Source of the DNA: Guadua angustifolia
Taxonomy: Eukaryota; Streptophyta; Magnoliopsida; Poales; Poaceae
DNA length: 64,000 bases
Assembly (NCBI GenBank): GCA_036346375.1
Contig: CM070505.1
Coordinates: 51,458,626 to 51,522,625, forward strand
Direction of reading: 5' to 3'
Below are positions 22,031 through 33,775 of the stretch, one piece after another. Under the pieces are notes generated by a model. The model had not been told where the DNA came from, did not search any database, and saw nothing but the letters and a program-made list of their open reading frames with translations. The stretch's first letter is position 1. The number at the start of each line of letters is the position of its first letter. The position numbers were made by a program, and so were the translations under genes.

Positions 22031-24480
22031 GGCCCACCACTGGAGAAGTTGATCTCACAATGAAGCCGGCCTCAAGAGCTTGTGGGTTTCCTTGGTTGAC
22101 TCACCTCCGGAGAGGAAGCCTAACCCTTTTTCCTTTGCCGGGGCCTCCCCCTGCAGGTGGCTCAATTCCATTTCCTCGAGCCGGCTTCCGCGCCCTCCTT
22201 AATAACCCGGTTGCTGGTAAGGGTGGCGGCTCAATTCCCTTTTGGGTCCCCCGGAGACGGACACCCGCCGGGTCCTTCAGACGAGGCCTAAGGTTGGGTT
22301 TAAAGGCGTCCCCGGGGGCTTGGCGGGTCCCCCGACCAAGGAAAGGGATAATTGCAAGGGGCCCCAAGGTTGGCCCAAACAATGCCCCAAGGGGGTCGCC
22401 CCCGGATATGAACCGGGTAGCTTTAACTTTCATGGGAATTCGATGGCCAAAGGTTGGCTGCCGAATTTGACCAAGGCAAGTTCCCGGGTGGCCGTGGCGG
22501 GGTCACCCTGGCCCTTTAAGGTTGACCAACCGGGGAATTTCCGGGAGAAGGTGAGGGGCAACCCGCCCCGGGGTGGTCGCCCGGGGGCTTCCCAAGGGAA
22601 CCAGATGGTGGGGCCCTTGACTTTCCGGACGGGAACCAGACCTCCGAGCGCCCCGCCGCTTTGGAAGTTGAGGCGCCGCCCCGCCCAGCCGGCCACCCGG
22701 CCGGGTGTTCCGGGAGGTGGGTTCACCCGCCCACAAAGGCGGCTTTAGGTTTTCGGCCAACCCGGGAGACTCCTCCCGGGAAAAGGTAATTTGGTTTGGC
22801 AAACCCCGCCCACTTCGGCCGCCGGGGCTTCCTGGGGACCGCAGTGGTTCCCGCGGGCCTTTTGCCTTCGGGCCGGCCTTGGCCGAGGCTTAAGTCCCCG
22901 ACCGGCCTTTTGCCCGAACCTTGTCCGCCAAGGTCCCGGCCCCGCCCACCCGCATTCACCCGGTTCGGGTGGCCGCTTGGGCTGGGTTACCCCGGCCCTC
23001 GGGGCCAAGCTTATTTCGAAGCCCCCCAGGCTCGTCCGGGGCCCGTCCCCTGGGAAAAGTTTTTGCGCTAAACCCCGGGTGACTTCCGGCCGCCGAGACG
23101 CCGCCGGGACCCAACGGGCCTTGTGGGCCTTCTTTCAAATGCCGTCGGCCTTGGCGGGAAGGCCAAAAGTCCCAGTTGGCCCTTAGACCTCCAGGCTTTC
23201 CGCCCCCGCCAAAAATCAAGGGAGCCCCGCCACCCCGCCCGACCAAGGGCCGCTTCGGGGTCCTTGGCCCCGCCCGAGTTGGGAGGTGGCCTTCGGTTTA
23301 GCCAAAGCTTAATTGGCAGAAGTCGGCTTCCCCGGAACCGCACCGCTTCCAAGGCCCCGGCGCACGGCCCGCCTACGCCGAAAGGGTTGACCGAGGTCAG
23401 GTATTCCGGTTCCCGGCGCCGATCACGACTTTCCTTGGGGCCCCTTGTTGAACGGCCCATTGCCGAACCGGAATTCCCGGCGGTAACGCCGGCCCAAATC
23501 CGCGGGCGCCGGGCCGCCCCGGAGACCGAACCGTGGCCCCGCCGCCGGCCGTCTCGGTTGGGCGGGCCGGGCGCCGGGGCGCCACCGCCCCAAAGCCGCG
23601 TTCGATAAAGAGGGTCCAGCGGCCTGGCCCTTGCACCTTGGGAGGGGTTAAGTTTGCCATTCCGAGGTCTCCCCCGCCAGAACGGTTTAAAGGGTGGAAA
23701 GAACTCCGTCGGTTCTGGTTCCTAACCCGGCCGATCCAGGCGCCCTGGCCTTGGCCCGAAAGCCTTTGGCCTAACGGAAGGCAAGGCGGTTGAGGAACCG
23801 CCATGGCCAAAGTTGGGGTTCCGGACAAAGGACCGCCCCCATGGTTTGCCCATGCCCCTCCTGCCGCCGACCGGGGCGAAGGCCCAGGGCCGGGTCGGAT
23901 TCCGCTGGAAAACCATGGGCCGGCCAGTCCCCGGCTTGGTTCGCCGCGGGCCCAATCCCCCCGGGCGCCTCCCGCGGAACGCCCCGGAGGAGGGTCCGAG
24001 AGGGGCCCGAAAGCGCTTCCAACGGCCGGTTCGTTCGCGGGTCCGGAGCCGGCTCCCGGCCGAGCCGAGCCGTTCGGGGCCCCGGTGAAGGTTCCACGCC
24101 GTCGGGCGGGACTTGTTAACGGGTTCCCAAAGGTTGTTTATCTTGCGGAAGGTGCCTAACTCCGGCCGCCAGGTTTTGGTTTTCCGGGCCCCTCCGACCT
24201 CGCCATCCTTGGTTTTATACCCGGCGAACCCCGGAGGCCCCCGGAAAGGGGGCCTGCGGCCCTTAAGGGTGGCCGGCCCTTCCTTCGGGCCTCCCACCCC
24301 AGAGCCCGCAAGGCCCTTGGTTGATCCAAATCCACACCGGGCCAGCCCCGGGTCGGGCGGATCCAAGGCAAAGGCCAACCTGGTTTCGGCCGCCCCATGG
24401 CCCGTCGCCGGCCGGGCCTTCCGGCAGGGCGTGAAAGGGCCGGGTCGGGTTCCCTCTTCGGAAGAAAATTCGCCAGAAGG
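22031..24480 (-). pseudogene. gypsy-1 gag/protease region, heavily corrupted copy
   Basis: By position this holds the protease and gag. From about 23380 it aligns by eye with the cleaner gag at 30269-31449: agtttgccattccgag at 23650 pairs with agtttgccattctgag at 30535, and 24150-24400 pairs with 31130-31330. Doubled G/C runs and indels destroy every frame. No protease motif can be pointed to. Confidence 0.55.
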
Positions 24481-24549
24481 ACGCCATTTTTCTTTCCCCG
24501 GCCTTGTTTGTTTCCCGCGAAAAGGCAAAAATCGGGCCCCAACGGGCCG

Positions 24550-25110
24550 CCTAAATTGCCGAGGGTAATTCGGAAATCGCCAACCGAAAAAGATTTAAAT
24601 AAATTTAAATAAAACCCCAAATTTACCCTTAATTTTAAGGCCCAAGAAATGACCGGGCCTGGCCGACCAATGGAACAAAACAAAGAGAGACCCAAGTTTT
24701 AATCGGGCAGCCCCTAAGGAAATCCACAAAGCCCCCAAAGGGCCGGGACTTGCCGGGGGGCCGAGGGGGTTTACCAACCAAGACCGGGTGACCAACTTCC
24801 GCCTCGGTGGTTTTGTTGCCTCCCCCCAGCCACAACCTTCAATTCCAACCGCCAACGCCCCGACCTTCCCTCGAAAGGGGGCCCTGTTGGATTTGGAGGG
24901 GTTAAAGGAACGGCTAATTTGCGGGCTCCTCCCCCAGACCCGTTTCCCAACCGTACGCCCTGATAAATTTAGGGGAACCAAGGGTTTCCCCCCGCCAGTA
25001 GGTGGGGTGCCGAGCCTTAGGCCCTGGAGTGGTTTAAGGCCCCCCATGCATGTGTTTCCGGGTGGGCCTTAATGGGAATTGGACCAACCCCGGCCTCAAA
25101 CCCAGCCAAG
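24550..25110 (-). repeat. gypsy-1 5' LTR, corrupted copy
   Basis: Order and words follow 31517-32172: an attgccgag start next to a damaged primer-binding region (24530-24550), and the same flank beyond the outer end. Identity is low by eye. Boundaries are approximate. Confidence 0.5.
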
Positions 25111-26560
25111 AAAATTAACGCTTAAAAGGGCCTTTTTTTTTTTTTTCCTCTCCGTTGTTTGTGCCCTTGTTTTGGCCCATGAAAGGAGGGCAATTGCCTG
25201 CATCAGGAACGGGAATTTAATTTTTAATTATTATTCTTTGAAAAACGATTTTTTAAAATTTTTATTAAATAAAAAATTTCCTCAAGCCTTCCTATTTGTT
25301 TAAAGGCCCAACCCAACCCAAATGGGTTGGGTAACCTAAAAGAACCAATTGCCAAAGTTCAAAAAGAGAGCCCTTGTTAGCAATGGTTAAACCGAGAAAA
25401 AGGCCAAATTAAAATCCCACCAAAGACTATAACTGTGAAATTGCGGGGGGAGGGGGTTTGGACCAACCCACCCAAATCCGGGCCAACTTTAAACAAAAGA
25501 CTTTCGTTTGAAATCCTTATTGTCCCCAACCGGGCCAAACCTTAATATGTACCGCCAGCCTTTAATTTGCTTCGTTGTTCCGTCATGTAATTCCACCATT
25601 TGCTATGGTTGGCCAAGTTTTAGGATTAATTTGTTTTTGGCTCTCCGCTTATTAACCCATTTTCATTGACCGGCCCCAATAATTATTTAGGGTTCAATTG
25701 TGGTTTCCCTTCCCGGCATGAAGTGTGGACCGCTTGTGCAAGCCTCGTGGAGTGGTTATGGCCTTTCCCACCATCCGTTGGTGAAAACCGGGCCCTTAAG
25801 TTGTTACAACTCGGGTCTACCCGACGGAAATTATCTTGCCTTTTAAAGGGCATTTTGTTGGGAAATTTGGCCCGACCCTCCGGTTGTGGGAGTGGGATGG
25901 AAGGAATTGGGAAAGATGCCTGCTGAAAGAATCGGGAATTTAATTTGTTTTGGGCCCCGGTAATTCAAAGGGACCGCCTTGGTTTTGGGGCTAGGATTGA
26001 ATTGGTTTTACAAGACCGGAAGGCAGGTTCCTCGGGGAAAGCCCGCCGAAAGGTTTGCCAAGGGACGGCCTTTTGGATCCCCTCAAACCCGGGAGTAATC
26101 AACCCCCGCCAATTCCATTCCGGAGCCTTAAGTTCCCAAAGAAAGGGTATCCATTTTGAGCCAGGAAATTAAACCCGGGGAAGGCTAAAATAACCTTCCC
26201 CAATTGATTTTAAACCTGGAATTTTATTGAAAGGGTGAGGGGGCCCGGGGAGGCCAACCCCATCGCTTGCCAAATCTTGAGAAGGTTTAAACCCAAATTA
26301 TGAGCGCCGCGAAAGCCATTGTCCAACCTTGGTTGCCCTGTTTATGGAACGCCAGACCATTTGCAAAAAGGCCTTGTTCCCCAATGGGAAACCTGTATTC
26401 TTAATCCGCAATATGGAAAGTTTCCATTTTATGGGTTGTATTTTTCATTAGCTTATAGCAAAACCAACCCCTTTCCCTTCCCTGAAGACCCACCCCCATC
26501 CACCTGAGGGGCCGAAGGTTGTGAAAGGAGCCCAAAACCGGGCAGAAGGAACCGGAAGGA
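25111..26560. other. Flanking DNA, degraded copy of 32173-33755
   Basis: Aligns in order with 32173-33755. For example, the aaaaacgattttttaaaatt block at 25240 pairs with 32340. The gtggttatggc segment at 25750 pairs with 32895, and ggcattttgttggg at 25849 with 33005. The gcaatatggaaag segment at 26408 pairs with 33673. No gene is recognised. Confidence 0.65.
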
Positions 26561-27162
26561 GGCCGCCCGTTCGGCGGGCCTTGTGATCTCCCTTGGTTCA
26601 TGCGCAAAGTGGAATCCCCGAGGGATTCCGGGTTGGGAACCGGCGCCGAGGCCAAGGGTTAAGAACCGTCGGAAATTGCCGCCCGTCGGTTAGGTGCTCA
26701 AAGGGGAGCGCCGAAAATCGCCCGACCCTCCGGTTGGATGGGAAGTTACCGAGAGGGGAATGCCAAGGGTGGCCGGGCGCATGGGTTCGCCTGAAAGGGC
26801 CAGGCGGGGATCCGCGGCCTATTCCCCCGCCTCCCAAGGCCGCCTCCAACCCCCCCGACCGCCTGGGTGGATGCCGGGCGTGAAGGATGAGGGGGCCGGC
26901 GCCATCCAAGCCGAAAGGCCATTTTCCGGCTCGGGCGGGCGCCGGGGCCGACGGGCCCAAAGCGTTCGGCCGGGAGGGGGGAGGTTTCGGGCCCGCGCGG
27001 GGTGCAAGGTCTTGACGGCGGCGACGAGGACTCCACGGTGGTCGTGAGGTCAGCTTGATCCCCATGGCGGCGGCGCCGACGCGTGGACGAGGATGAGAGA
27101 TGGCGGCCAGGCGTGGTGGCGCGGAGTGCAGATGGCTGCAAGCCCTGGATCGTGATACCAGT

Positions 27163-27532
27163 TGTCAAGGGCGCTCAAGCCCTCGGTCGTTGGACTGCTC
27201 ATGGAGTTCAGTAGCCACGATCCGTCTTCTCCGTGAGGTTTTGCCCTCTACCGTAGAGGCTTAATGGAGAAGCGGAAGAAGGAGATTAGATTGGAATTCT
27301 TTTCTTAACCTCCAACCAACGTACGTCAGTAATATATAGCCTTAGGCCTCAAACAAACTCTCCTAATTTTGGGGAAGTAAAAATAGAAACTAAATATCTC
27401 CTTCTTGATTTAGCCACTCGCGGTGGCCTCCTCCAGCGCCTGCTGCGTCGTCGTCCCCGCTTGTCGCTCGTCTGTCGCACGACGCACATCACAGGCCCGG
27501 TGGCGCCTGAGTGTACGGTCGCTCACATGACA
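27163..27532 (-). repeat. Chromovirus LTR, left-hand duplicate
   Basis: tgtcaagg...catgaca, about 370 bp. It is the same LTR as 35779-36144 and 45292-45668. It is flanked on the left by a minus-strand tRNA-Met-type primer site (tggtatcacg) and on the right by the polypurine tract. Confidence 0.85.
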
Positions 27533-29190
27533 TCTCTCCTCTCGAGAGCGGCTCGTCCTCGAGCTGAAAGTTCGGATATTTGGCGCATTTAACGGCTCGA
27601 CATCTTCCCACGTAGCCAAAGCAGCCGACTCGCCCTTCCATTGAACCAACACCGGCGCACCCACGAGCTAGGCGCATCTTGACCAGCTGTTCCGGCGCGG
27701 ACGACAGCTCCATGATGGATGGGCGGCAGAGCGGTGGACATCCTGCGCGCGCTTTGGAACTTCTTGAGAAGGCCGGCGTGGAAACGCGTCGTCGCGACGA
27801 GCCCGGAGGTAGGTCGAGGCGGACATGACGCGTGATGAGCTCGATGATGCGGTAAGGCCCGTAGAAGCGCGCTTGAGCTTGCCGGAGCGGCTTCGGGCGA
27901 GGGACGCGCGCGCTATGCGTCAGAGACGAGCGTACGATCGCCCACGTGCGTGACTAGGCGATGAGCCTGGTCATAGTGGTGCTTTTGGACCGCCTGAGCT
28001 TGTTCGAGGCGGTGACGGATGTCGGCGAGGAACTCATCCCGCTCCTCCATGGTCTTGGCAACGGCGGCCACCCGCGTCTCCCCGGGTTCATAGGACCGGA
28101 TGGATGGCGGATCACGCCCGTAGACGACGCAGAGAGCGGCGTGTCCGATCAATGCGTAAGGCGGTGTTGAAGTACGACGCCCATGGCAGCCATCGCAGAC
28201 CACTATCGCGCCGATCTCGTGAGGCAGCCGCAGTACATAGACGATGACACGGTTGGCGGCCTCCTGCCCGTCCGATGCAGATGGAAGGCGAGTGGTCATG
28301 TGCAACTAGGTGCCCACTAAGCGCATGAGCTCACGCCGTAACTCGAGGTGAAGACGGGTCGCGTCGACACCATGGATCGGGGACACCATGGAGACGAACT
28401 ATGTCGTGAAGAAGGCTTGAGCGATAGTCTCCGGAGTACGGTGTGACAACGGGATGAAGTGGCGATTTGCCTTGAACTCTGCTCCACCATCGTCGGATGG
28501 CCGACTTGCCCGGACGCTGGGGAGCCTCGACAAAGTCCAAGGCGATGTTCGTCGACACCTGCAGGCACGGCAGAGGCGGAGGAGGCCGCCGGTGCAATGT
28601 TCGACTTGTATCCGACAAGTGGGACATGCACGCACAAAATCTGCACAAGCTGTTTCATGTTAGGAAATGGAAATCACGCCGAGCCGGTTCAGACGTCGTT
28701 GGACGCCTTTGTGCCGTCCTCGTGGACAGCGCCATGATCTCCGCACGACGAGGAGAGCGCCATGAATGTAGACCGCCCTCCGTCTGCACCATGCCGCAAT
28801 GATTGCCCACGGCAGCCTCTTGGACCCAGCGCGACTTCATCCGGAGTGCAACGAGGGCCGGCGAAAGTGTGGCTTGGCGGAGGCGCTGGAGTCGAATCGG
28901 GAGCCGAGAGGACCAGGATGGCCCCGTCGCCGGTCGGCCGGAGGCGTCGCCACGCTTCGCGGCCGAGCTTGTACTCGACGAGAAATCAAAGCCAGAGGCT
29001 TCCCCACCCAATGATCTTTGGGGATCGCGCGAGCCTCGGTCCAGCAGGTATTTGAGGTCTGTAATGATCGGTCTTGACAAGGAAGCGGCCCCAGAGGTCG
29101 GCCGCAGTACGGATGGCGTGGATGAGGCCGATGAGCTCCCGCTCATAGGCGGCGAGGGCGCGTGTGAGACCCCGTTCTGATGAACAGGAA
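27533..29190 (-). pseudogene. Chromovirus integrase/RNase H, left-hand duplicate
   Basis: Frameshifted duplicate of 36145-37890. Recognisable minus-strand pieces are: V-L-V-Q-W-K-G-E-S-A-A-L-A-T-W-E-D-V near 27600-27660 (chromodomain); C-P-T-C-R near 28610 (zinc-binding end); and A-L-A-A-Y-E-R-E-L-type RNase H sequence near 29150. The right-hand copy has an intact 320-codon frame where this one has many single-base gaps. Confidence 0.75.
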
Positions 29191-30168
29191 CCTCCATATG
29201 ATTACTGTGCTATTCCCTAGATCAGTAGCTAGCACTCACATGTTTACAACAATTGGAAATCACAACCATACATTAATTAATTAAGCGGAAACGATTATAC
29301 AATTAAATATTACAACTCAGAGAATAAATGGCAGCAAAGGGAGCAATAACTTGCAGTTTGCCCATCCAATCCGAGCAAGACCGACTGCATAACTCCTTAG
29401 AAATAAAACGCTTCAAAGAAGAACCCGCAACTCTGCGATTTAAAAGAGACTCAAGATCGCTAGCACACACCTACAATATAATTAGGCAAGGGTGAGTATT
29501 TTACATACTCAGCAAGACTTGAGCAAAACCTACAATACATGCAGCCATTTCAAAGGAGGCTACTACAGGTTAATTTGCATAAAGCGAGATTTGAATTTGT
29601 AAATCAAGTTATTTGCAAACGGAATTTATAAAAGCAGTGATTGATCGATAACAAATAAGTAAAGCATAATAACACTCACCGTCCTCCATGACGTGAGTTC
29701 GAATCCGATCCTTGCCATCGCATGGCATATATCCAGTTCTTTGTCCACACAGGGCACAACAGCTGATTCCAATACTTGCCCACATAGGGTATAGCATTGG
29801 GTCATCTGTGGGGTAAGCTAACTTGTAAAATAAACCCTTTTGGAAACAATAAAACATTTAACTCGTGCAAGTTCACCAAGACACCCATGACCGCTGGTAC
29901 GGCTAATCAATTAGATTTAAACTCGCAGAGGTGTACAACTGATACCCACAAGGAATGATCCACTCACCACGTCGACCGTGGATCGCCATACAAAAGTATG
30001 CGAATGAGCGATCATACATAGTCATTAAATTCTAGACAAGGCTTTACCCCAGCCGGACGTTAACCCTCGCCTCAAAGCAGAGACACTCACCCAAGCCGTG
30101 GATCCACATTTATCACACCCAACACCACGCTCTGTCCATGGCAAGGCGTACGGCATTAGCAAGTAGAA
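29191..30168. mobile_element. Start of the 4.8-kb insertion, truncated by the gap
   Basis: Nearly identical to 37892-38880, beginning atgattactgtgctattccc and ending exactly where the N run starts. Confidence 0.8.
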
Positions 30169-30268
30169 NNNNNNNNNNNNNNNNNNNNNNNNNNNNNNNN
30201 NNNNNNNNNNNNNNNNNNNNNNNNNNNNNNNNNNNNNNNNNNNNNNNNNNNNNNNNNNNNNNNNNNNN
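30169..30268. other. Assembly gap of exactly 100 N
   Basis: A run of 100 undetermined bases, a conventional scaffold-gap length. The sequences on the two sides overlap in content, so the gap size is not a real distance. Confidence 0.98.
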
Positions 30269-31449
30269 AACGAAGGCCTTGATGGCGGCCTCGCCGAAAT
30301 GCTTTCGGGATCGAGGTTCCTTGTGCGGATGAATCGCCGCACAAAATCGTGCCGATGGCTTCGTTCTTCCCACTGGATGACCACGATCCGAGGTCTTTCT
30401 CCACCTTTCGGCCGCTCGTAACAACTCTGGAAGTTGGGCGAAAGGCTGCGCTCTGAATCTGGCGCTGACACGAAGAAGGCGAGCTTGATTAAAGAGCCCG
30501 AGTCCTAAGCGGCCCCGTCGAAGCGGTTGGGAGGTAGTTTGCCATTCTGAGCTCGTCCCCTCCGGTAGCCCGGATAGCGTCGAATAGATGGGCGAGGAAC
30601 TCGTCGGGGTTCTTAGTCCGTCGAAGCGCTTCGATCAGCGCTTGAGCTTGAACCGAGCTGGCAGACTATGACGTGTGAATGGCATACAATCGCCATGGCC
30701 GTAAAGGCGGAACGAGCGCTACGCGGTCATAGTCGTGCCGACAAGATCCTCTTTGCTGCGGACTTCGGTCGAGCTCAGCCCGACTTCCGTCGGGAAACGA
30801 CCATTAGTGCGAACACAGGAATCACCCGGTTAGTATTGCAGCCGGTCTGTATCTGCGGCGCTGGGCGGAAGCGATCCGGGAGAGGTCCATGAACCTCTTT
30901 GCCGATCGACTTCGGGCGACGGCTCGATTTGGTCTGGTGGCCCTTGATGCCGTGGGGCCGCTTAGCAGCGTCAGCGTCGAGCCTGTCGAGCTTTGTTGCT
31001 CGAGGCTAACTCTGTCTGAAGGTGTCGCCGTGATGGCGCGGCGATGTTGTCATACTTCTCAGGAAGCGGGTCCCCGAGTGTTGACTTTGATCTTTGCGGA
31101 GGTGCCACCTCGATGCATGTCGAGTTCCTCGGACAGGGCTCGGCCAAAACTCGACCTCGCCCTGTCGAGGTTGGCCATGACCAGGCGATAAGCGGAGCGC
31201 TCCCCGGAAGGAGCTGGGGTGGCCGAAGATGTCTTGGCCTTCTCCTGGGCCTCCCAGGAGAAGCTGATATATGGCTTGGTTGATGGCAACTGCACCATCG
31301 GCGGCGTCTTCAGGTCTGCGGATCAAGGTCATCGCATCTCCCTCAATACCTTGCCCATCGCCACGAACATCTTTGCTTTCGGCGGCCGGGGCGTGAATAG
31401 GGACAAGTCGGAGTTCGTTCGAAGAAAATTCGTCGATGAAGGGCGCCAT
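30269..31449 (-). pseudogene. gypsy-1 gag, right-hand copy, truncated by the gap
   Basis: Capsid/nucleocapsid precursor of the Tat-lineage element. The minus-strand start M-A-P-F-I-D-E-F (31449) lies about 65 bases after the primer-binding site, as expected for gag. The frame stays open to about 31006 with a helical, charged sequence. It then shifts, and the gene runs into the gap at 30269, so the C-terminus is missing here. The left-hand copy (about 23380-24480) covers the same part in corrupted form. Confidence 0.7.
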
Positions 31450-31494
31450 GCTCCTGAGTCTTGGTGTCGTTCTGCGAAAAAACAAAATGTCGGG

Positions 31495-31513
31495 ACCCCC
31501 ACGGTGGGCGCCC
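31495..31513 (-). other. Primer-binding site of gypsy-1
   Basis: On the minus strand gggcgcccaccgtggggg directly follows the 5' LTR end. Sites of the form TGGCGCC...GGGG are typical of plant Ty3/gypsy. This site fixes the element on the minus strand. Confidence 0.65.
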
Positions 31514-31516
31514 GGT

Positions 31517-32172
31517 TGTCGGCAATCGGGATCGTCAACATAAAAAAAGGTAGAAGTCGAGAGTTTATGGGACCAGAGCTGCGTTTACTCGAGCGAAGGA
31601 AGAAAATCGATCGGCGATGGTGAACATGGCGACGAGCACGAGACAAGATTTTATCTTGGTTGAGCCCCCCGTGAAGGTAATAGCTCTACTCGATCGCCTC
31701 ACGGGCGGTGATTCTTATTATCTGGTGTATGCAGGCGGTGTTTACAACTTAAGAGCCGATAATGGTGATTCCTAACTTCGAGTTTTGTGTGTGTTGTGTT
31801 GTCTCAAGTCCCTCTCCGAGCTCATGCATCCTTAGTCTTTATACTTCCTTTGTGCATAGCCGAGGGAGCAAACCTCGGAAAGGGGCCTCCGTGCACCTTG
31901 AAATTTGGACGACAATCGCCCCGAACTTGCAGCGCCTCTGAATCACCCCGACCCGCTCTCGGCACGCAGCCGTCGATCAAATGCCTCGATCAAAATCCTA
32001 AAGGCGGACCGGGGGCTTGAGCGAGACCCGCTCGAGCTCGAGGTCGAGAGTGCCGAGTTCAGGGTGCATGCCTTCGTGGTCAGCGCCCAGTCTTGTACCT
32101 GTTCATGATCGGGACCTTCGAGCATGGGAATCTGCTGACCACACTCCGGTGGTCAAGGGTACCTACTCGTCG
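31517..32172 (-). repeat. gypsy-1 5' LTR, right-hand copy (656 bp)
   Basis: In + view it starts tgtcggcaatcggg next to the primer-binding site and ends near cgtcga at 32172. It matches 14970-15562, best over 31950-32170. No clear TG/CA pair remains at the outer end. Confidence 0.7.
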
Positions 32173-33755
32173 ATAATCGATCGCCTAGATCTAAAGCGAT
32201 CGATCTATTTTTTTTTTTCCTCCGCTTTGCCGTTAGATTTGAAATCCGCTTAACCACGCCATCGCCATCTTAAGACGCAATCGCCCGTCTTTGAAGCGAC
32301 GAATAATCTGGAATTTTTTTGCGGCGCCTATTACATTTGAAAAAACGATTTAAAATAAATATTAAATAAAAAAATTCCTACTCAGCCTACTCATCTTAGA
32401 TTTAAGGCCCAAGCCCATGTACCAGCGTCCGTGTGACCTAAAGACCAATGAACAAAGATCAAAGAGAGACCCTAGCTAGCTATGTACACTCTGTAGCATG
32501 CACACAGCGGCCACAATCCACAAATGCACACACGCAAGAGAGGCCATGGAGACCCGCCGGGGTGCGGCGGCGAGGGGGGGTGACCACACCACCCGACTGC
32601 CGCCTGACCACTTCGCAGCACCTCGTGACATCCTCGACTCGTCTCCCCACCACCGCCACAACTTCAAGTGTGTCCACCGCCGCCGGCCCAACTGACTTCA
32701 GGTCGTCTCATGCAAGGTGCGCTCGCCCCCATGTTAGCGTATGGTTGGACCGCAAGTTGTTAGGACGGCTAATTTGTTGGCTCCTGCCTAGTTACCTATG
32801 TTTCACTTGTACGCTCCCTAGATAATTAGTTTAGGGTATACAATGTGTTTCTCTCCCGCATGTATGTGTGTTGTGCTGTTTGATGCTTAGCTCGTGAGTG
32901 GTTATAGGCTTCACCATCGGTGGGTGATTATACAGGTGATCTATAAATGATTAGTTACAACTCAGGGTCTCACCTGAGCAGTAACATATATACTTGCATT
33001 ATTTAAAGGTTGCACTTTTTGTTGGGTTATTTTGGTCCGATCTCCAGGTTGTGTGCTTTTTCTAGTGTTTTTGGCATGAAGGTTATTGCATATATGCATG
33101 CATGCATGATTAAGTTAACTGAGGCAATATTAATTTGTTATTAGTGATTCTTCTCTGTAATTCAGCACTGTTTAGGTTTTTGTCTAGATTGTCAACTTGG
33201 TTTCTTTGCTCTTGTATAAGTGACATGGTATCCTGGATTTAGCCACATTGAGAGGTTTGTTTCAGACCGTGCTTTCTCGATCCTGAACACGAAACCTAGT
33301 ATTAGTAATCTAACAAATCGGCTTAATCCTATTACGGCATTGTCCATGGCTCAAGATAGATTTGTAGTCCATTGTTGAGTTCTAGTGAGTTAAACACAGC
33401 AGAAACAGTGCTAAATTATATACCTTCACTAATATCGATTTCTATAACACTGTGATATATTCTTTGAAATTGGTGTTGGAGGCTCCTTTGGAGCAACCCA
33501 TCCATTGCTTAAACCGAGAGCAAGTCTGTTAAAACAAATATGAGCTTTATCTTTGTTTTGTTTAATATGCTTATTGTCCATACTTGGTGCCATGCTTATA
33601 TGTGATCGAGATCATGACTTTATTTGCTTACAAGCTTGTTCCAATAGAAATCATGATATTCTCATACATTCACGGCAATATGGATAATGTGTTCTTAGTT
33701 ATATATGGATTAAGTCATTGTTTCATTATGCTCATACTGCAATTACTTCAACAAT
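32173..33755. other. DNA flanking gypsy-1 and the chromovirus
   Basis: Contains an AT-rich block (32334-32376) that is the inverted form of 7277-7318, a CA-rich GC block (32500-32700) and AT-rich intron-like DNA (32820-33755). No ORF is convincing. It could include the far end of the MULE. Confidence 0.4.
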
Positions 33756-33775
33756 CCATCATTCATGAATGACCA

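Larger units (their letters stand above)
14970..25110 (-). mobile_element. gypsy-1: Tat-lineage Ty3/gypsy with antisense ORF
   Basis: LTRs at about 14970-15562 and 24550-25110 bracket a minus-strand gag-pol (gag about 24480-22100; RT, RNase H and integrase 22000-19440) and a + strand ORF (15880-18780) between integrase and the 3' LTR. A large region past integrase with an antisense ORF is a known feature of some Tat-lineage elements; the maize element Grande is the example I recall. The sequence from about 21.9 kb onward is distorted by apparent base errors. A cleaner copy of its gag and 5' LTR lies after the scaffold gap at 30269-32172. Confidence 0.8.
26600..29190 (-). mobile_element. Chromovirus fragment, left-hand duplicate
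   Basis: Matches 35450-37890: the gag start (26930-27060), an LTR (27163-27532) and the integrase/chromodomain part (27533-29190), all minus strand. The gag-protease-RT part present at 33776-35450 is mostly missing here. Confidence 0.75.

Noticed and set aside
22030..27000. Many long ORFs on both strands (up to 268 codons)
   Set aside because: They are open because the sequence is GC-rich and corrupted. Their translations are low-complexity Pro/Gly/Arg and do not match the known content of the cleaner partner copy.
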